A DNA stretch of 64,000 nucleotides from JAGHKQ01 sp041920565. GTDB taxonomy: Bacteria > Bacillota > Bacilli > Bacillales > Bacillaceae_G. A model generated the notes under the pieces. That model did no database searches. It worked only from the letters and a program-made list of their open reading frames with translations, and was not told where the DNA came from. The stretch lies in assembly GCA_041920565.1 (NCBI GenBank), contig JBHGXS010000053.1, forward strand, positions 1 through 64,000. Reading direction: 5' to 3'. The position numbers were made by a program, and so were the translations under genes. Below, piece by piece: positions 61,051 to 64,000 of this stretch. Position 1 is the first letter of the stretch, and each line of letters opens with the position of its first letter.

Positions 61051-62546
61051 ACAATCCACCCTTTTCGCTTTGCTTCTTTGTTCATTTCAATAATGTGCCG
61101 CCTGGCCGCATTCATTGCCCTTGTTTTGCCGCAATGAAAAAACACAACCTCTCCCGAAGGATACCGGCTGCTTCGTCCGGCTCTTCCGGCAATCTGGACA
61201 AGAGCGCTTTCCGTAAAAATCTCATCCTCTGCTCCTAACACTGCCGCTTGCAAGTTCGGCACCGTCACACCGCGCTCCAAAATTGTTGTTGTTACAAGCA
61301 GAGGGATGTCCCCTTTTCGAAACCCGGCTACTTTCTCCTTTCGCAACGGATCTTCCGCATGAACTCCTTCAATCCGAGGGTCTTCCTTTTTCAACAGACG
61401 CACTGTTTCTTCTACTTGTTGTACATGAGGCATAAAAAGAAGCAAGGGCTTGTTTTCCATCATGTGCCGCTTGATCCACTTGAGAACGACAACAGGCAGT
61501 CGGTTTCTCGCTAATCCGCGTTTCCAATTGCCGCACCATAAAAAAAATGGGACAGGAAGCGGATGCCTGTGATAACGCGCTGAAACTTTAACCGCACGTC
61601 TCTTCCCTCTTTTTACTTCTTCCTTCCACTCCGCACTTGGAGTAGCCGTTAAGTAAATAAGAGAAGAACACTCCTTGCGTGCTTGAGCAGCCGCATATTG
61701 CAAGGAGGTGTCAACAGAGTAAGGAAAGGCATCTACCTCATCTATCACAACGGTATCAAAAGCATGGTAATAACGAAATAATTGATGTGTAGTGGAAATG
61801 ACAAATTGCGCATTGCTTTCTCGCTGTTCACTCCCTCCATATAATCCGGCTATTTCAATAGAAGGAAATACTTCTTTTATACGCGGAACAAGCTCCAGCA
61901 CCACATCGATTCTCGGAGTTGCGATACAGATCCGCTCCCCTTTTGAAACAGCTAAGGCAATTCCTTCAAATAGCACTTCCGTTTTTCCGGCGCCGCATAC
62001 CGCCCAAATTAAACACGATGTCTTTTCATCTATCGCTTTGATCACTTCCTCGGAAGCAGCTTGCTGCCCTTCCGATAACGTTCCGCTCCATACTAAAGGA
62101 CTATCTTGCGGGAGATATCTCACATCTGGACCTGTCCACCTGATTAAAGGAGTACACTCGCTTATCCGTCCCATCATGATACAGCTGCGGCAATAAGTGC
62201 AGCTGTTTCCGCAACGTGCACAGCGATAGGTAAAAAACAGGTGCGCCCTTCGATTTCCGCAGCGATTACAGCAAAAGCCGTCTTTAGTCGGATATACCCC
62301 TCTTTCATATAAGATATATCCATTTTCATAGTGCTGTTGCACCATTTCTAAAGAGAAGGGAATTTCATCTAAGAGGAGGCGTTTTCCTTGAAGGTACGAT
62401 TGAAGATGATGAGAATAAAAAAAAGCGGGATTCATGGGCAGAGAAGAAAGAGAAGCTTCCGACAATTTAATCGACTCTATTTGTTTCAGCATATCTCCCG
62501 CAAGAATATGCGGGACTATTGTGTTTCCTTTTTGATAAAATCTCAT
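61047..62546 (-). CDS. comFA: ComFA, DEAD-type helicase/translocase for DNA uptake
   Basis: A 499-residue ATPase that helps pull transforming single strands across the membrane. N-terminal four-cysteine zinc finger (CCNRCGNR, CARCGNSCTYCRSC), Walker A AVCGAGKTE, DEVD box (VIDEVDAFPYS), motif III LTATPS, and motif VI QIAGRAGRS are present. It overlaps comFC by 4 nt. Slightly longer than the B. subtilis protein. Presence of both genes suggests that natural competence is or was possible. Confidence 0.94.
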   Translation of the reverse strand: MRFYQKGNTIVPHILAGDMLKQIESIKLSEASLSSLPMNPAFFYSHHLQSYLQGKRLLLDEIPFSLEMVQQHYENGYILYERGVYPTKDGFCCNRCGNRRAHLFFTYRCARCGNSCTYCRSCIMMGRISECTPLIRWTGPDVRYLPQDSPLVWSGTLSEGQQAASEEVIKAIDEKTSCLIWAVCGAGKTEVLFEGIALAVSKGERICIATPRIDVVLELVPRIKEVFPSIEIAGLYGGSEQRESNAQFVISTTHQLFRYYHAFDTVVIDEVDAFPYSVDTSLQYAAAQARKECSSLIYLTATPSAEWKEEVKRGKRRAVKVSARYHRHPLPVPFFLWCGNWKRGLARNRLPVVVLKWIKRHMMENKPLLLFMPHVQQVEETVRLLKKEDPRIEGVHAEDPLRKEKVAGFRKGDIPLLVTTTILERGVTVPNLQAAVLGAEDEIFTESALVQIAGRAGRSSRYPSGEVVFFHCGKTRAMNAARRHIIEMNKEAKRKGWIV

Positions 62547-62670
62547 ATAGCCACCTCTTTTCTTTATAGTACCAGAAAGAAAAAGAGACGCAAAAATAGA
62601 AAAAGCCGATACCTTGCTATTAAAAAAGCAAACTATCGACTCTTGTTTCTAATTTTTTATATTCTATTTC

Positions 62671-63861
62671 TTAAAATCCTTTACCGTATCCTAAGAAGTG
62701 CTTTCTATTATAGCTGCTGCCTAAGTCGGAAATGGCAATTCCTTTGCTGCCAGCATGAATCATTTTATTGTTTCCGATGTAGATTCCCATATGAGAAGGA
62801 CCTGGTTTATACGTATTTGCGAAGAATACTAGGTCTCCTGGCTGCGGGTTGCCTGTTTTTTGTACAGATGCCCAATATCCCGCTACATCTTGGCGGCCTA
62901 CTTTATAGACAAAGGAAATGAATCCGCTGCAGTCAAACGCATTTGGCCCTGCCGCTCCAAACACATATGGTCTACCTAAAAACTGCATTGCATAGCTTAC
63001 TACACCGCTGTTAGAAGTTGGCGGTGCCGTAACAGCTGGCTTCGCTGCAGGTGCAGGTGCAGGTGCAGGAGTGCTGCTGGACGATGCAGCAATCGCTTGC
63101 GTTGTATTAGCAGAATCGTCTTCTTCAGCTTGCTGCTGTAAGAACAGAGCTTGTCTTTCTAACTGGCGCAATTGAGATTCAGTGCTAGTCATTGTGTTGA
63201 CAATTGTTTGCATTTTCTCTTCCATTTGATCCAATGCTTCTTGCTTCTTTTGTTGATCGGCTATAAGCTCGTTGTGTGTCTTTGTTAACTCTTGCTCATA
63301 TGCACGGAGCTCTGCTTGCTTTTGAAGGATTGCTTCCTTCTCAGCTTCTACTTGATTCTGATCTCTTTCTTGTGCTTCCAAGATATTTGTGTCAGATTCA
63401 AAGATTAAGCTTAAAGAGTTGATGCGGTCCATAAGATCTAAGACGCTCTGTGAATTCACAAGAACTTCTGTGACGATATTTACTCGCGGCTGATCTTGCA
63501 TTGCTACAAGACGCTGTTTAATTATGTATTCACGCTGCTCGATTTGCTTTTCCAATTGAGCGATCTTTTCGACTTTTTCGTTAATAATGCGTTGTGTTTC
63601 TGTAATATCTTGTTTAGTTTTGTCGAGTTTTTCTTGAGTTGCTGTAATGCTTGCTTCCAGCTCTTTAATCGTTTTCTTTAACTCATCCATTTCTTTTTGC
63701 AATTGCTGGCGTTGTTGTTGTTGTGATTGCAGGCTGCCGTTTGCTTCATCTATTTGAACTTGAATGTTATTATTTTTCTCAGCGTATGCGTTTGGTGCTA
63801 AAGTTGTAAACATCATAAATCCTGTTGCTAACGCACAAGACATCATTTTGACTTTTTTCAT
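62671..63861 (-). CDS. cwlO: CwlO-type D,L-endopeptidase (NlpC/P60) with coiled coil
   Basis: A 396-residue secreted wall hydrolase. Signal peptide 1-27 (cleaved after NAYA), a long coiled coil (about 28-245, QQQQRQQLQKEMDELKKTIK onward), a Ser/Ala/Pro linker with repeated AP, and a C-terminal NlpC/P60 domain: catalytic Cys in FDCSGF, His in SHMGIYIG and IHAGSKG. The layout equals CwlO (YvcE), which cuts the stem peptide for cell elongation under FtsEX control; ftsEX is at 52 kb. WalR-type repeats lie upstream. Naming as cwlO rests on layout. Confidence 0.85.
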   Translation of the reverse strand: MKKVKMMSCALATGFMMFTTLAPNAYAEKNNNIQVQIDEANGSLQSQQQQRQQLQKEMDELKKTIKELEASITATQEKLDKTKQDITETQRIINEKVEKIAQLEKQIEQREYIIKQRLVAMQDQPRVNIVTEVLVNSQSVLDLMDRINSLSLIFESDTNILEAQERDQNQVEAEKEAILQKQAELRAYEQELTKTHNELIADQQKKQEALDQMEEKMQTIVNTMTSTESQLRQLERQALFLQQQAEEDDSANTTQAIAASSSSTPAPAPAPAAKPAVTAPPTSNSGVVSYAMQFLGRPYVFGAAGPNAFDCSGFISFVYKVGRQDVAGYWASVQKTGNPQPGDLVFFANTYKPGPSHMGIYIGNNKMIHAGSKGIAISDLGSSYNRKHFLGYGKGF

Positions 63862-63923
63862 CGCTTTTTACACCTTCCTTTTCCCGTAATATTTATACCA
63901 TATTTTTGTAGAGTTTTAGTGAA

Positions 63924-63951
63924 TGTTACACAAATGTAAAACAAATGTAAT
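63924..63951. promoter_or_regulatory. Triple WalR-type box upstream of cwlO
   Basis: TGTTAC-N5-TGTAAA-N5-TGTAAT on the plus strand: three hexamers 11 bp apart, each fitting TGTWAH of the WalR (YycF) box TGTWAH-N5-TGTWAH. It lies 63-90 bp before the cwlO start, a gene known to belong to the WalKR regulon in B. subtilis. Confidence 0.7.
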
Positions 63952-64000
63952 ATTATGACTGTTATTTTTTGAAAACATTTGTAGAAAGAACGGGAAAAGT

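Overview
The window is chromosomal DNA of a low-GC Gram-positive bacterium of the Bacillaceae. The evidence is the order of conserved genes on the minus strand: smpB-ssrA, rnr, an Est30-type esterase, secG, the glycolytic operon cggR-gapA-pgk-tpiA-gpmI-eno, rpoN, clpP, crh-whiA-yvcK-rapZ-nudix, trxB, hprK-lgt-yvoD-ppaX-yvoF, uvrBA, minJ, ctpB, ftsEX, cccB, prfB, secA, hpf, comFA-comFC and a CwlO-type hydrolase. Regulatory signals fit this: a CtsR box at clpP, a CggR operator, a LexA box at uvrBA, WalR-type repeats at the hydrolase gene and a prfB frameshift site. No sequence feature fixes the species. No flagellar genes lie between hpf and comF, and comFB is missing.

Region 1 (1-11.8 kb) is accessory DNA lying directly beyond the 3' end of ssrA. 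It holds an MFS pump, several gene remnants, a TIM-barrel sugar isomerase-like protein, a tandemly duplicated HxlR regulator, and two diverged copies of one cassette facing each other. Cassette A (plus strand, 2.2-5.6 kb) is rrf2 - mnmA - thioredoxin - luciferase-like flavin oxidoreductase - yhfK-like reductase. Cassette B (minus strand, 11.5-8.0 kb) is rrf2 - mnmA - oxidoreductase - yhfK-like reductase, then the isomerase. Their damage is complementary. A keeps the Rrf2 regulator and thioredoxin but has a frameshifted mnmA and a fragmentary reductase. B keeps mnmA and the reductase but has a broken rrf2 and no thioredoxin. A similar inverted-repeat operator, TGTAAYR-N5-YATTWCA-like, sits before rrf2 and mnmA in both, so the surviving regulator could serve both. 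This set is the best candidate for an undescribed system: an inducible second tRNA 2-thiouridylase tied to thiol and flavin redox enzymes.

Region 2 (11.8-18 kb) carries tmRNA and SmpB (ribosome rescue), a divergent MBL-hydrolase/TetR operon with its own palindromic operator, RNase R, an esterase and SecG. Region 3 (18-27.5 kb) is the lower glycolytic operon with its repressor, then a glutaredoxin-like protein and sigma-54. Region 4 (27.5-46.5 kb) holds tRNA-Arg, clpP, the crh/whiA/yvcK/rapZ operon, trxB, a TPR protein, the hprK-lgt operon and the excinuclease genes. Region 5 (46.5-64 kb) covers a CPBP protease, an acetyltransferase, cell division and envelope genes (minJ, ctpB, ftsEX), cytochrome c-551, RF2, SecA, HPF, a cold-shock protein, the competence helicase pair and a peptidoglycan endopeptidase.

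Across regions 2-4, four intergenic gaps hold the same repeat family: an AATTGCACCAAA core repeated every 20-21 bp, always in the same orientation, in three cases followed by a tail with a hairpin.
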